A stretch of DNA of 64,000 nt from Brachybacterium sp036311905 (GTDB lineage: Bacteria > Actinomycetota > Actinomycetes > Actinomycetales > Dermabacteraceae). The notes beneath the pieces were generated by a model. It saw only the letters and a list, made by a program, of their open reading frames with translations. It made no database searches and had not been told where the DNA came from. Positions within the stretch are counted from its first letter, which is position 1. Every line of letters starts with the position of its first letter. Of this stretch, positions 55,634-64,000 are shown in pieces. Location: the NCBI RefSeq assembly GCF_036311905.1, contig NZ_JAZDCH010000002.1:1-64000 (forward strand), given 5' to 3'. The translations under genes and the position numbers were made by a program.

Positions 55634-57661
55634 TCAGCCCTCGTAGCCGAGGCCGTGGCCGAGCTCGTAGCGGTTGCCGTCCGCGTCGACGTACACGTAC
55701 GGGCGGCCGTCCATGTGCTGCTCCTTGGCGAAGCCGGGGACGTCGTTCGGCGAGGCGCAGCGGCCTTCCGTATCGATGGCGACGGCCTCCGCGGAGATCG
55801 GGAAGGTGATCGGCAGGCGGCCACTGGGGGAGAACGCCCCGAAGATCGCGTCGACGATCGCGTCCCAGTCGGTGTCGAAGCCGATCAGCAGGGCATCCGC
55901 GAGCGGCTCGACGCCGTCGAGCAGCCAGGGGAACTTCGCGTTGAGCCCCACGACGAGGATGCCAACGCTCTCGCGGATCCGCCGCACCTTCTCGAGGTCC
56001 ACGTGCGAGTGCTCGTCGATTGCGAGGTCCCCGATGCCGACGAACTCGAAGTAGCTGCCGATGAACGGGGCGATGAGCACGATCGCCACGTCCGCGCCGC
56101 GGTAGTCGGTGGTGAACTCGACCTCGGGGTGGGCGGCGGCGATCCGGGACCTCAGGGCGTCGAGCTCCTTGACGCGCAGGTCGCGGGCGAACAGCTCGAG
56201 GTAGACGCGCTTCCCGGAGAGGTCCGCGGCGGCCAGCGGCAGGGTCGCATCGTGGTTCTTGGCGAGCACCACCGAGCGGCGGTGGGCCTCCTGTGCCGCG
56301 GCGACGGCCTCGGCGTTCGCGACCACCTCGTCGGCCCGCTCGGGATCGACGTAGGGATTCTCGAACAGGCCCAGCGCGAACAGCTCCGCTAGCAGGAGCT
56401 GAGCGGCCTCGTCGAGGCGCTGCGTGGTGAACTCGCCGGCGAGGTACGCCTCGCGCACGGAGGCGACGTCGTTGGTGTCGGCGAACATGTCGGTCCCGGC
56501 CATGACGGCGCGGCCGACGCGCTCGGGGGTCGTGAGGTCCTCGACGCCCCAGGCCATCTTCGAGAGCACACCCGAGTCGGAGTTGATGTAGCCGCGGTGG
56601 CCCATGTTCCGCAGCAGGCCCAGGATCTCCCGGTTGAAGGCGAAGCCGACCTGCTCGAAGTCGGTGACCCGGCCCTGCGGGGTCGCGGACTTCTCGGCCG
56701 AGGGGATCGCGTAGTACGGCATCACCGAGGCGGTGCCGGCGTCGATCACGGCCTGGAAGGGCGGCAGGTGGTACTCCTCGAGGGAGCCCTCGGTCGGATA
56801 GATGTTGAAACGGCCCTCGGCGTAGTGGGGGTCGGTGCCGTTCTCGCGGGCGCCGCCGCCGGGGAAGTGCTTCGTGGTCAGCGCCACGCCGTCCGCCTCG
56901 AGACCGTCCTCGCCCTGGAAGGCGCGCACGATGGTGCCGATCGCCGCGGCGACGAAGCGGGGGTCCTCGCCGAAGGTGCCGTGGCCGCGGAACCAGCGCG
57001 GGTCGGTGAACACGTCGGCCATGTACATGTAGCCCTTGCGTAGCCCGGAGGCCATCCACTCGGCGCGCGAGTGCCGGGCGAAGGACTCGATGAGCTCGAG
57101 GGAGCCGGTCGCCGCGAGCCCGAGGGTCCCGGGCCACTGGGCGAAGGGCTGGTCCTCGGGGGTGCCGCCCATCTTGAAGCCGCCGGCCTCGTTCTTCGAG
57201 TTCGCCGCGACGACGACGGGGATGCCGAAGCGGGTCTGCTCGGCGACCTCGTTCATCGTGTTGATCCAGGTCGCGATGCGAGCGCCCGTGGGCTCCTCGC
57301 GCATGATGAAGTGCCGCATGTGCTTCTCGGCGATCATCTCGGTGGTGCCCTCGAAGGGGATCCCGGCGCTGGTGTGCGGGTCGAGCTTTATCGGCAGGTG
57401 CTGCTCGTCGAGGACGCCGTCGTGGCTGGTGAAGTCCTTGTTGTGCTGCGAGATGCCCATGGGGCGCGAGGAGATGACCATCAGGCCGATCTTCTCGTCG
57501 GGCGCCATGCGGGCCACGAGATCGGCGGCGCGCTCGGCGGGGGAGAGGCGCCAGTCCTCGAAGGGGCTCAGCGCGCCGTCGGCGTCGAGGTCGCGGAAGC
57601 GCAGCCCGTCGACCTCGAGGATCGTCTTGTGGCGGCTGGAGAGGTGGCGCTGAGCGGTCAT
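55634..57661 (-). CDS. Glycoside hydrolase family 3 (beta-glucosidase-like)
   Basis: 675 residues, no signal peptide, so intracellular. GH3 features: the TTKHFPGGGARENGTDPHY substrate loop with the KH-x-G motif, GYINSDSGVL holding the nucleophile aspartate, and a C-terminal alpha/beta sandwich domain (YVDADGNRYELGHGLGY end). Insertions such as FTSHDGVLDEQHLPIKL near the start suggest a subfamily with a special substrate. It overlaps the TIM-barrel gene by 4 nt. Imported glycosides from the GPH transporter would be hydrolysed here. Confidence 0.93.
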   Translation of the reverse strand: MTAQRHLSSRHKTILEVDGLRFRDLDADGALSPFEDWRLSPAERAADLVARMAPDEKIGLMVISSRPMGISQHNKDFTSHDGVLDEQHLPIKLDPHTSAGIPFEGTTEMIAEKHMRHFIMREEPTGARIATWINTMNEVAEQTRFGIPVVVAANSKNEAGGFKMGGTPEDQPFAQWPGTLGLAATGSLELIESFARHSRAEWMASGLRKGYMYMADVFTDPRWFRGHGTFGEDPRFVAAAIGTIVRAFQGEDGLEADGVALTTKHFPGGGARENGTDPHYAEGRFNIYPTEGSLEEYHLPPFQAVIDAGTASVMPYYAIPSAEKSATPQGRVTDFEQVGFAFNREILGLLRNMGHRGYINSDSGVLSKMAWGVEDLTTPERVGRAVMAGTDMFADTNDVASVREAYLAGEFTTQRLDEAAQLLLAELFALGLFENPYVDPERADEVVANAEAVAAAQEAHRRSVVLAKNHDATLPLAAADLSGKRVYLELFARDLRVKELDALRSRIAAAHPEVEFTTDYRGADVAIVLIAPFIGSYFEFVGIGDLAIDEHSHVDLEKVRRIRESVGILVVGLNAKFPWLLDGVEPLADALLIGFDTDWDAIVDAIFGAFSPSGRLPITFPISAEAVAIDTEGRCASPNDVPGFAKEQHMDGRPYVYVDADGNRYELGHGLGYEG

Positions 57662-58539
57662 GCGGGCTCCGATCCGGTCAGGAGGGACTCGTATCCGAGG
57701 GAGACGAGGTGGGCGCGGGAGTCGGCCAGGGACGCGAAGATGTCCCGGCCGTAGGTCTGGTCCTGCTCGATGAGGAAGTGCTGGGCGCCGGCGGCGATGC
57801 CCTGCTCGATGATCGGGCCCCAGTCGAGCGTCCCCGAGCCGACCTCCGCGAACTGCACGATCGAGCCCGACCAGAACTCGCCCCAGGCGCCGCGGTCCCC
57901 GGCCTCGACGGCGTCGAGCACCTCCGCGGGCGGGAGCACGATGCGGTAGTCCTTCAGATGCACCAGGTCGAGGACGCCGTCGAAGGCGGCGAGGGTGCGC
58001 TGCGGGTCGCGGCCGCCGCGCTGGACCCAGTGGCAGTCGATCTCGAAGCGCAGGTGCGGGGCCTGCTCGCGCAGCCGCTCGAGGACGGTGCGACCCTCGA
58101 GCCGGGCGAACTCGACATGGTGGTTGTGATAGCTGAGGGAGAGGCCCAGCGCGGCGAAGCGCTGCGCGTACTCGTCGACCTCGCGGGCGAAGGCGTCGAT
58201 CGCCTCCGCAGAGCGCATGGCAGGCAGAGGCATCATGCCGATGCGGAGCATCGAGGTGCCGAGGCGACGGGCGTGCTCGACGTGCAGGTCGAAGTGCTGC
58301 TCGAGGGTGAGGTCCTCGCTCCCGGCGGGGGCGGAGGTCTTCGCGGAGATCGCGGCGTACTCGATGCCGAGCTGCTCGCGGGCGGTCTCCATGTCGGCGA
58401 CGTTCTGCTCGGTCATGGGGATCTGGGAGACCTCCACGACCTGGAAGCCGGATTCGCTCACCTGCTCGAGCACGGGCAGAACGCCCTCGCGGGCGATGTG
58501 GTCCTTGAGCATCATGAGCTGGATCCCGATGCGGGCCAT
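57658..58539 (-). CDS. Sugar phosphate isomerase/epimerase-like TIM barrel
   Basis: 293 residues of the xylose-isomerase-like (AP endonuclease 2) fold: IGIQLMMLKDHI, VVEVSQIPM, SYHNHHVEFARLEG with metal-binding His/Glu, RFEIDCHWVQRGG and LVHLKDY. These are typical metal ligands of sugar isomerases/epimerases. ATG 58539 has a strong AGGAGG SD; first gene of the operon with GH3. It may convert a keto- or epi-sugar or a glycoside precursor; the exact substrate is unknown. Confidence 0.88.
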   Translation of the reverse strand: MARIGIQLMMLKDHIAREGVLPVLEQVSESGFQVVEVSQIPMTEQNVADMETAREQLGIEYAAISAKTSAPAGSEDLTLEQHFDLHVEHARRLGTSMLRIGMMPLPAMRSAEAIDAFAREVDEYAQRFAALGLSLSYHNHHVEFARLEGRTVLERLREQAPHLRFEIDCHWVQRGGRDPQRTLAAFDGVLDLVHLKDYRIVLPPAEVLDAVEAGDRGAWGEFWSGSIVQFAEVGSGTLDWGPIIEQGIAAGAQHFLIEQDQTYGRDIFASLADSRAHLVSLGYESLLTGSEPA

Positions 58540-58887
58540 GCGAACCTCCTGGGGGTGAGGGGCGACGTCGCCCCGGGACGGCGCGCTCCGTCCACTCCGC
58601 CACCGTACGGCGTGCCGTCGCCGCGATCGCGGTCTTCCCGTCCGTTGCCGAGGAGCGCCCGGAGAGCGGAACGCACCCCGGGAGGACGCCGCCGGTTGCC
58701 ATCCCGCACGGGCCGCGATGAGGTCCGATGTGAGCGGCGTCGCAATGTGCTGACGATCTCGCCGGAAAATGTGGCAACCCATGACAACTGGGTGAGGGGG
58801 CATCTGCGCTCTGGGAGCGTCCTCCGCAACGGCAAGGGCGCCTCCCCGAGCACACCCCGCTCGAGAGCTCCCGGATCAAGGATGATG
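58540..58887. other. Divergent regulatory region of the glycoside locus (348 bp)
   Basis: No gene. An AT-richer segment at about 58740-58795 includes an inverted repeat ACCCA-N7-TGGGT (58777-58793), a possible operator. No regulator gene lies in the window next to it, so control may come from elsewhere. No firm promoter boxes were identified. Confidence 0.4.
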
Positions 58888-60315
58888 ATGAGCACCACTT
58901 CGAACACCGCACCCCAGGCCACGTCGGCCCGCGGCCTGCAGCGGCTGAACCCGCTGAACTACGTCGCGTACGCTGGCGGTGACGCGGCGAACAACCTCGC
59001 CTTCTCCCTGGCGATGTCCTTCCTCGCGGTCTACCTCACCGACGTCACGCAGATCGGCCCCGCGGTCGTGGGCCTCATGTTCCTGCTGATGCGCGCGGTC
59101 GACGCCGTCACCGACGTGCTCATGGGCTCCCTGATCGAGCGCACCAGCACCCGATTCGGCAAGTTCCGACCCTGGATCCTCGCCGGCTCCGTGCCCCTCG
59201 TGGTCCTCGCGATCCTGAACTTCGCGATGCCCGCGTCGCTCTACGGCACCGCGGCCGGCGTCGCCTGGGCCTTCATCATGTACTTCCTGATGGGGTCGGT
59301 CGCCTACACCTCGGTGAACATCCCCTACGGTTCGCTCGCCGCCGCGATGACCGACAACCGCGCCGAGCGCTCGCGCCTCGCCGTCGCCCGGTCGGTCGGC
59401 TCGGCCCTGATGCAGATCGTCGTGGCCCTCGCGATCGCCCCGGCGATCAACTCCTTCCGCGGCGATCCCGCCGGGCTGCAGAACGCGATCCTCACCGCGC
59501 TGATCCCCCTCGGCGTCCTCGCGATCGCCCTCTACGTCTTCCTCTTCCTCACCGCGCGCGAGAACGTGCAGCGCTCCGTGGACCGGGTGAGCCTGCGGGC
59601 GAGCGTGGCCACCATCGCCTCGAACCGAGCGCTGCAGATGCTCGCCCTGTCCTCCTTCCTGATGCTGGTCGGCGTCTTCGGCGCCTCGGGCATGATGGCG
59701 TACTACGCCCGCGACGTGCTCGGCAACGCGACGCTCATCGCGGTGAACCAGGTGCTCATGTCCGGCGCGATCCTCGTGACCGGCGCGTTCATCCCGGTCC
59801 TCGCCAAGAAGCTCGGCAAGACGCGGCTGTTCCAGGTCGCCGGGGTCGTCGGCATCGTCGCCGGTGTGCTGCTGTTCCTCGCCTCGCAGGAGCTCGTGTG
59901 GCTCGCCTTCGTCGGCTTCGGGCTCTTCGGCATCGCGAACAGCACGGCCAACACCCTCATGTGGAACATGGAGGCGGACTCCGTCGAGTACGGCGAGTGG
60001 AAGACCGGCATCCGCAACGAGGGCACCACCTACGCGGTGTTCTCCTTCGTGCGGAAATGCTCGCAGGCCCTCGGTGGCGCGGTGGGCCTGTGGATCCTGG
60101 GCTGGTTCGGCTACGACGGCACCGCCGCCGCGCAGAGCGCCGAGACGATCTTCGGCATCAACGTGGCCACGGGCCTGCTGCCCGCCGTCTCGATGGTCCT
60201 CGCGATCGTGGTCATGCACTTCTACCCGATGAGCGATGCCAAGCACCGCGAGATCCTCGCCGAGCTCGAGAGCCGGGGCGAGAAGCCCACCGAGGAGACC
60301 TCGGCGCAGGGCTGA
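58888..60315 (+). CDS. GPH-family sugar:cation symporter (MFS)
   Basis: 475 residues with about 12 membrane helices. The melibiose-carrier (GPH) pattern is present: NYVAYAGGDAANNLAF, a DAVTDVLMGSLIERT loop, RFGKFRPWIL, the IPYGSLAAAMTDNRAERSRL loop and DSVEYGEWKTGIRNEG late. Imports sugars or glycosides with Na+ or H+. ATG 58888 is best spaced from AAGG (58882 and 58885 are ATGs directly before). Divergent from the GH3 operon, completing an import-cleave-convert set. Confidence 0.93.
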   Translation: MSTTSNTAPQATSARGLQRLNPLNYVAYAGGDAANNLAFSLAMSFLAVYLTDVTQIGPAVVGLMFLLMRAVDAVTDVLMGSLIERTSTRFGKFRPWILAGSVPLVVLAILNFAMPASLYGTAAGVAWAFIMYFLMGSVAYTSVNIPYGSLAAAMTDNRAERSRLAVARSVGSALMQIVVALAIAPAINSFRGDPAGLQNAILTALIPLGVLAIALYVFLFLTARENVQRSVDRVSLRASVATIASNRALQMLALSSFLMLVGVFGASGMMAYYARDVLGNATLIAVNQVLMSGAILVTGAFIPVLAKKLGKTRLFQVAGVVGIVAGVLLFLASQELVWLAFVGFGLFGIANSTANTLMWNMEADSVEYGEWKTGIRNEGTTYAVFSFVRKCSQALGGAVGLWILGWFGYDGTAAAQSAETIFGINVATGLLPAVSMVLAIVVMHFYPMSDAKHREILAELESRGEKPTEETSAQG

Positions 60316-60342
60316 CGCCGCCCCTCGTCTCCTCCGCACCGC

Positions 60343-60371
60343 GGTCCCGTCCTCCCGAGGGGGGCGGGACC
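60343..60371 (+). terminator. Terminator hairpin after the transporter
   Basis: A 13-bp stem (GGTCCCGTCCTCC / GGGGGGCGGGACC, two G-U) with a 3-nt loop. Confidence 0.6.
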
Positions 60372-60452
60372 GTGGTGCGTCCGTGCGGTGCGTCCGCGCG
60401 GTGCGAGAGCGATCCGGTGGGTCCGACGGGGGACACGCCGACCGCGGGCGCG

Positions 60453-60458
60453 TAGCCT
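60453..60458 (+). promoter_or_regulatory. -10 box, leaderless promoter of the APH-fold gene
   Basis: TAGCCT, 6 nt before ATG 60465; no SD. Confidence 0.55.
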
Positions 60459-60464
60459 TCACGG

Positions 60465-61508
60465 ATGCCCGCCTTCCGACCCGCCCCGCCCGCGGCGGAC
60501 CTCCCGGTCGACCGGGAGCGCGTCCGGCATCTGCTGATGCAGCTCGTGCCCGAGCCGGGGGTCCGACGCGGGTTGCTCGATGTCGACGTCGATCTCGCCC
60601 CGCGGCCCGCGGGCCAGGGGTGGGACAACGTGCTCTGGCCGGTCGGCACCGTGGACGGCCTCCCGGTGGTCCTGCGCGTCGTCCGCCGCCGCAGCGCGCG
60701 CCCGCTGCGGGATCGGGAGCTGGCCGTGCTGCGGCGACTGGCCCCGCTCTCCGCCGAGCTCCCGCTGCGGATCCCGACGATCCTGGCCACCGCCCCCGAC
60801 GCCCTGCTGATCCCCTGGGTTCCCGGACGCAGTGCGGCGGAGTCGAGGCCGCCGCACCGCCGCCGCAGCGCCACGGGCCTGGCCTCGATGCTCGCAGCCC
60901 TGCACTCGCTCCCTCCGCGCGACCTGGCCGACCTCGAGCGGAACCCGGTGCGTGGCGTGCCGCTCGCCGGCCGTGCCGAGGCCCTCGCCGCGGACCTGGA
61001 GCGGGCCGAGCTGCCGGCAGACCTCCGTCGTGCCGCGCGCGACGTGGCCGACCGGGGGCTCGAGGCACCGGTCTGGGACGGCGAGGACCGGCTGCTCCAT
61101 GGGGACCCGCATCCGGGCAACGTCGTGGTCCCGACGGTCGACCCGGACCGCGACCCGGCACCCGACGAGGACCACGACGCGGTCCGCGACAGGGCCCGGG
61201 CGGGAGCGCTGATCGACTGGGGCGATGCGACACTCGGCGACCCGGCGAGCGACCTCGGGGCCCTGCTGCTGCACGATCCCCGCGGGGATCTCCTCGCCCG
61301 CTACCGCCGGCACGCCACCTGGAACGGCATCGAGGACGAGGCGCTATGGTCGGCGCTCCTCGAGCGCGCCCGGGCCTGGTCGGTGCGCCTCTCCCTCGCC
61401 CTGGTCACCGCCTACGACTCCGCGCACCCGCTCGGGCGGAGCGGAACGGAGCTGCTGCGGGCGGTCGAGGAGGGAGAGCTCACCCCTGCTCGGCGGCCCG
61501 GGACCTGA
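60465..61508 (+). CDS. Aminoglycoside-phosphotransferase-fold kinase
   Basis: 347 residues. Residues ~45-60 (GQGWDNVLWPVG) start the nucleotide loop; LLHGDPHPGNVVV holds the catalytic Asp of Brenner's motif and ALIDWGDATLGDPASDL the metal-binding Asp. The family phosphorylates aminoglycosides, homoserine, choline or other small molecules; the substrate cannot be told and resistance should not be assumed. Its tail overlaps the end of kbl by 29 nt, antisense. Confidence 0.86.
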   Translation: MPAFRPAPPAADLPVDRERVRHLLMQLVPEPGVRRGLLDVDVDLAPRPAGQGWDNVLWPVGTVDGLPVVLRVVRRRSARPLRDRELAVLRRLAPLSAELPLRIPTILATAPDALLIPWVPGRSAAESRPPHRRRSATGLASMLAALHSLPPRDLADLERNPVRGVPLAGRAEALAADLERAELPADLRRAARDVADRGLEAPVWDGEDRLLHGDPHPGNVVVPTVDPDRDPAPDEDHDAVRDRARAGALIDWGDATLGDPASDLGALLLHDPRGDLLARYRRHATWNGIEDEALWSALLERARAWSVRLSLALVTAYDSAHPLGRSGTELLRAVEEGELTPARRPGT

Positions 61509-62694
61509 CGAAAGCGGCGACGGCGGCCTCGACATCGGCCTCGGTGTGCGCGGCGGAGAGCTGCACCCGGATCCGGGCTTTCCCCTGCGGCACCACCGGG
61601 TACGAGAAGGCGGTGACGTACACGCCGTTCTCGAGCATGCGGTCGGCGATGCGCGCCGCGAGCGCGGCGTCCCCGAACATGACCGGCACGATCGCGTGTT
61701 CTCCCGGCAGCAGCTCGAAGCCCTCCTCGCTCATGCGCGTGCGGAACAGCTCGGCGTTGCGGAACAGTGTCGCGCGCAGCTCGGCACTGCCCTCGACGAG
61801 CTCGAGGGCCTGCAGCGTCGCAGCCGTGATCGCCGGGGCGAGCGAGTTGGAGAACAGGTAGGGGCGGCCCTTCTGGCGCAGCATCGCGACGATCTCGGCC
61901 CGGCCCGAGACATAGCCCCCGCTCGCCCCGCCGAGGGCCTTGCCGAAGGTCCCGGTGTAGAGGTCCACCCGATCCGAGACGCCGAAGTGCTCGGGCGTGC
62001 CGGCCCCGGTCTCGCCCATGAAGCCGACCGCGTGGGAGTCGTCGACGAGGACCAGCGCCCCGAACTCGTCGGCCAGGTCGCAGATACCGGGCAGCGGGGC
62101 GAGATAGCCGTCCATCGAGAAGACGCCGTCGGTGACGATGATGGTGCGGCGCGCGCCGTGCCCGTCGTGGAGCGCGGCGGCCGCCTCGAGCTGGGTGCGC
62201 AGGTCCGCGAGGTCGGCGTTGCGGTAGCGGAAGCGAGCGGCCTTCGAGAGCCGGATGCCGTCGATGAGCGAGGCGTGGTTCAGCTCGTCGGAGATGATCG
62301 CGTCCTCCGTGCCGAACAGCGGCTCGAAGACGGCGCCGTTGGCGTCGAAGCAGGAGGAGAACAGGATGGTGTCCTCGGTGCCGAGGAAGGCGGAGACCGC
62401 CTGCTCGAGCTGAAGATGCAGATCCTGGGTGCCGCAGATGAAGCGCACCGACGCCATGCCGAAGCCGCGCTCGTCGAGAGCCCGCTTCGCCGCCTCGACC
62501 AGGCGCGGATCATCCGCCAGGCCCAGGTAGTTGTTGGCGCAGAAGTTCAGCACCTCGGCGCCGTCGCGGCCGATGGGGCCGGCGGTGATGCGGTTGCCCT
62601 GGGCGGTGGTGATCACCCGCTCGTGCTTGTAGGTGCCGGCCTCCTCGAGGGCGGCGAGCTCGGCGGTCAGCTGGTCCTTGAGGGCGGTGTACAT
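61480..62694 (-). CDS. kbl: Glycine C-acetyltransferase (2-amino-3-ketobutyrate CoA ligase)
   Basis: 404 residues, PLP-dependent alpha-oxoamine synthase family. NFCANNYLGLADDP, GMASVRFICGTQDLH, the DDSHAVGFMG Asp and the GTFGKALGGASGGY Schiff-base lysine are all present. It splits 2-amino-3-oxobutanoate with CoA to glycine and acetyl-CoA. ATG 62694 has GGAGG at 5 nt. Downstream of tdh on the same strand (47-nt gap). Confidence 0.96.
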   Translation of the reverse strand: MYTALKDQLTAELAALEEAGTYKHERVITTAQGNRITAGPIGRDGAEVLNFCANNYLGLADDPRLVEAAKRALDERGFGMASVRFICGTQDLHLQLEQAVSAFLGTEDTILFSSCFDANGAVFEPLFGTEDAIISDELNHASLIDGIRLSKAARFRYRNADLADLRTQLEAAAALHDGHGARRTIIVTDGVFSMDGYLAPLPGICDLADEFGALVLVDDSHAVGFMGETGAGTPEHFGVSDRVDLYTGTFGKALGGASGGYVSGRAEIVAMLRQKGRPYLFSNSLAPAITAATLQALELVEGSAELRATLFRNAELFRTRMSEEGFELLPGEHAIVPVMFGDAALAARIADRMLENGVYVTAFSYPVVPQGKARIRVQLSAAHTEADVEAAVAAFVRSRAAEQG

Positions 62695-62741
62695 GGGAGC
62701 CTCCGGGTCGTTCGGGTCGTGGGGTGCGGGAGCGGGCGCGG

Positions 62742-63809
62742 TCAGTCGTCGAGGGCGCTCCAGTCCAGGAGCACCTTCCCGGCCGAGCCGGCCTTCGCGA
62801 GGGCGAAGCCCTGCTCCCAGTCGGTCGCGGGCAGGACGTGGGTGATGGTGCGCTCGATCGCGCCGCGCAGCGTGGGGGACGTGGAGAGCATCGCGCTCAT
62901 CGCGTTCCAGGTCTCGAACATCTCGCGGCCGTAGATGCCCTGCAGGGTGAGCATGCGGGTGACGACGACGGTCCAGTCGATCTCGAACCGCGTCGCGGGC
63001 AGTCCCAGCAGGGCGATCTTCCCGCCGTGGTTCATGTTCTCGATCATCTCCTGCAGGGCGCGGGCCTGGCCCGTGATCTCGAGGCCCACGTCGAAGCCCT
63101 CGCGCATCCCGAGGCGCCGCTGCGCATCGCGCACCCGCGTCGTGGAGACGTCGAGGACCACGTCGGCCCCGCACTCCTCGGCCATCGCCAGGCGCTGCGG
63201 GGAGATGTCGGTGATCGTGATGTAGCGGGCGCCGGCGTGGCGCGCGACCGCTGCGGCCATCTGGCCGATCGGTCCGGCCCCGGTGATCAGCACGTCCTCG
63301 CCGACGAGCGGGAACTTCAGCGCCGTGTGGACGGCGTTGCCCAGCGGGTCGAAGGCGGCGCCGAGCTCGGGGCTGATCAGGTCCGTGCGGCCGTCGTGCT
63401 CGTGCACCCAGACGTTCTCGTGGGGGAGCGTCACGTACTCGGCGAAGGCGCCGTCGCGCTGCACGCCGACGGAGCACACGCGGTTGCACATCTGGCGCCG
63501 CCCGGCGCGGCAGTTGCGACAGGTCCCGCACACCACGTGGCCCTCGCCGGAGATCCGATCGCCGACGCGCACGTCCGTGACCTCGGCGCCGATCTCGACC
63601 ACCTCGCCGTAGAACTCGTGGCCGGGGGTGAAGGGGACCGTGTCGCACATCGACTCCGCCGAGGCGTCCCAGGCGAGGATGTGCAGATCGGTCCCGCAGA
63701 TCCCGGTGCGGAGCACCCTGACCTTGACCTCCCAGGGCCCGCAGCCGGGCTCCTCGACCTCGGTGAGCTCGAGGCCCTCTCCGAGAGCGAGCTTGCGCAG
63801 TGCGCGCAT
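62742..63809 (-). CDS. tdh: L-threonine 3-dehydrogenase
   Basis: 355 residues, zinc-dependent MDR family. Catalytic zinc ligands Cys38 (GICGTD) and His in PGHEFYGEV; structural zinc cysteines in CGTCRNCRAGRRQMC; NAD-binding ITGAGPIGQMAAAVA. The NAD(+)-dependent oxidation of threonine to 2-amino-3-oxobutanoate feeds Kbl. ATG 63809 has a GAGGAGG SD. tdh-kbl is the standard threonine degradation pair. Confidence 0.96.
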   Translation of the reverse strand: MRALRKLALGEGLELTEVEEPGCGPWEVKVRVLRTGICGTDLHILAWDASAESMCDTVPFTPGHEFYGEVVEIGAEVTDVRVGDRISGEGHVVCGTCRNCRAGRRQMCNRVCSVGVQRDGAFAEYVTLPHENVWVHEHDGRTDLISPELGAAFDPLGNAVHTALKFPLVGEDVLITGAGPIGQMAAAVARHAGARYITITDISPQRLAMAEECGADVVLDVSTTRVRDAQRRLGMREGFDVGLEITGQARALQEMIENMNHGGKIALLGLPATRFEIDWTVVVTRMLTLQGIYGREMFETWNAMSAMLSTSPTLRGAIERTITHVLPATDWEQGFALAKAGSAGKVLLDWSALDD

Positions 63810-63986
63810 CAGACCTCCTCGTCCGGCTCCGTCCGGAGCATCGTGGGACCGGCGCCGGGGCGCGGTGCGGGGGTGGGCATCGCGTCGGGCGGTCCGTCGG
63901 CCCCGGGTGGGACGCCGACGCGACGAGGATACGGCGCGGCGACCCCTCGCGCGGGGGAGCACGGGACCTCGCCCCGTCCCGGCCCG

Positions 63987-63992
63987 TAGACT
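63987..63992 (+). promoter_or_regulatory. -10 box at the window edge
   Basis: TAGACT followed by CGACTCCG at the end of the window. It probably drives a leaderless gene just outside. Confidence 0.4.
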
Positions 63993-64000
63993 CGACTCCG

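Noticed and set aside
60465..61508. Antibiotic-resistance gene
   Set aside because: Only the general kinase fold is seen; no aminoglycoside-specific signature and no mobile context.

Overview
The window is one contiguous stretch of very GC-rich DNA. The gene content points to an actinobacterium of the Micrococcales, plausibly Dermabacteraceae/Brachybacterium-like. The genus is an inference from gene order and style; no rRNA or tRNA gene is present to confirm it. Supporting markers are two WhiB proteins, MtrAB-LpqB, PdtaS, a BldC-like regulator, an Rv3235-type protein next to secA, and an actinobacterial tmRNA tag. The density is about one gene per kb, many genes overlap by 4 nt (ATGA/GTGA), and many transcripts look leaderless (a TANNNT -10 box 6-8 nt before the start codon).

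0-8.3 kb: whiB2, a large membrane glycosyltransferase-like protein and a DUF5719 protein, a divergent zincin-like protein, DUF3499, and a phosphomannomutase fused in frame to a Trm112-type zinc ribbon. This order resembles the whiB2-manB region of mycobacteria and suggests envelope polysaccharide or glycan-precursor work. 8.3-16.2 kb: RDD and SpoIIM-like membrane proteins, a DinB-fold protein, and a tightly overlapped reverse-strand operon (membrane protein, DUF4129, DUF4350, MoxR ATPase, DUF58). 16.3-28.4 kb: mtrA-mtrB-lpqB, a ComF-type protein, hpf, a YcaQ-like DNA glycosylase and secA, then an Rv3235-type protein and a LysM membrane protein.

28.4-34.3 kb: a small conserved-looking unknown, a BldC-like HTH protein divergent from a SAF-domain protein and a CpaE/Ssd-like P-loop protein, DUF6912, DUF2505, pdtaS and whiB1. 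34.6-42.7 kb: a small membrane protein, a MacB-type ABC exporter next to its probable two-component system, an SRAP (YedK/HMCES) protein and a YihY/BrkB membrane protein. 42.8-48.9 kb: a Tad-type pilus operon (ATPase, two TadB/C platform proteins, a pilin-like protein, two TadE-like proteins, one TadG-like protein) that runs by overlap into a glycerate kinase. 48.9-54.2 kb: prfB, ftsE-ftsX-M23 peptidase and smpB. 55.1 kb: ssrA (tmRNA), the partner of SmpB. 55.6-60.3 kb: a glycoside-utilisation locus (GH3, sugar isomerase-like TIM barrel, divergent GPH-family transporter). 60.5-63.8 kb: an aminoglycoside-phosphotransferase-fold kinase and the threonine degradation pair kbl-tdh.

The points most worth a second look are: DnaA-box-like sequences upstream of both pilus-type loci; the manB-Trm112 fusion; a zincin, a glycosyltransferase and a CpaE-like ATPase that each seem to lack key catalytic residues; an FtsE with a long acidic tail; a perfect palindrome sitting on a leaderless promoter; and a three-half-site operator before the ABC exporter. 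No CRISPR array, insertion sequence, integrase, prophage or classical defence system was found.
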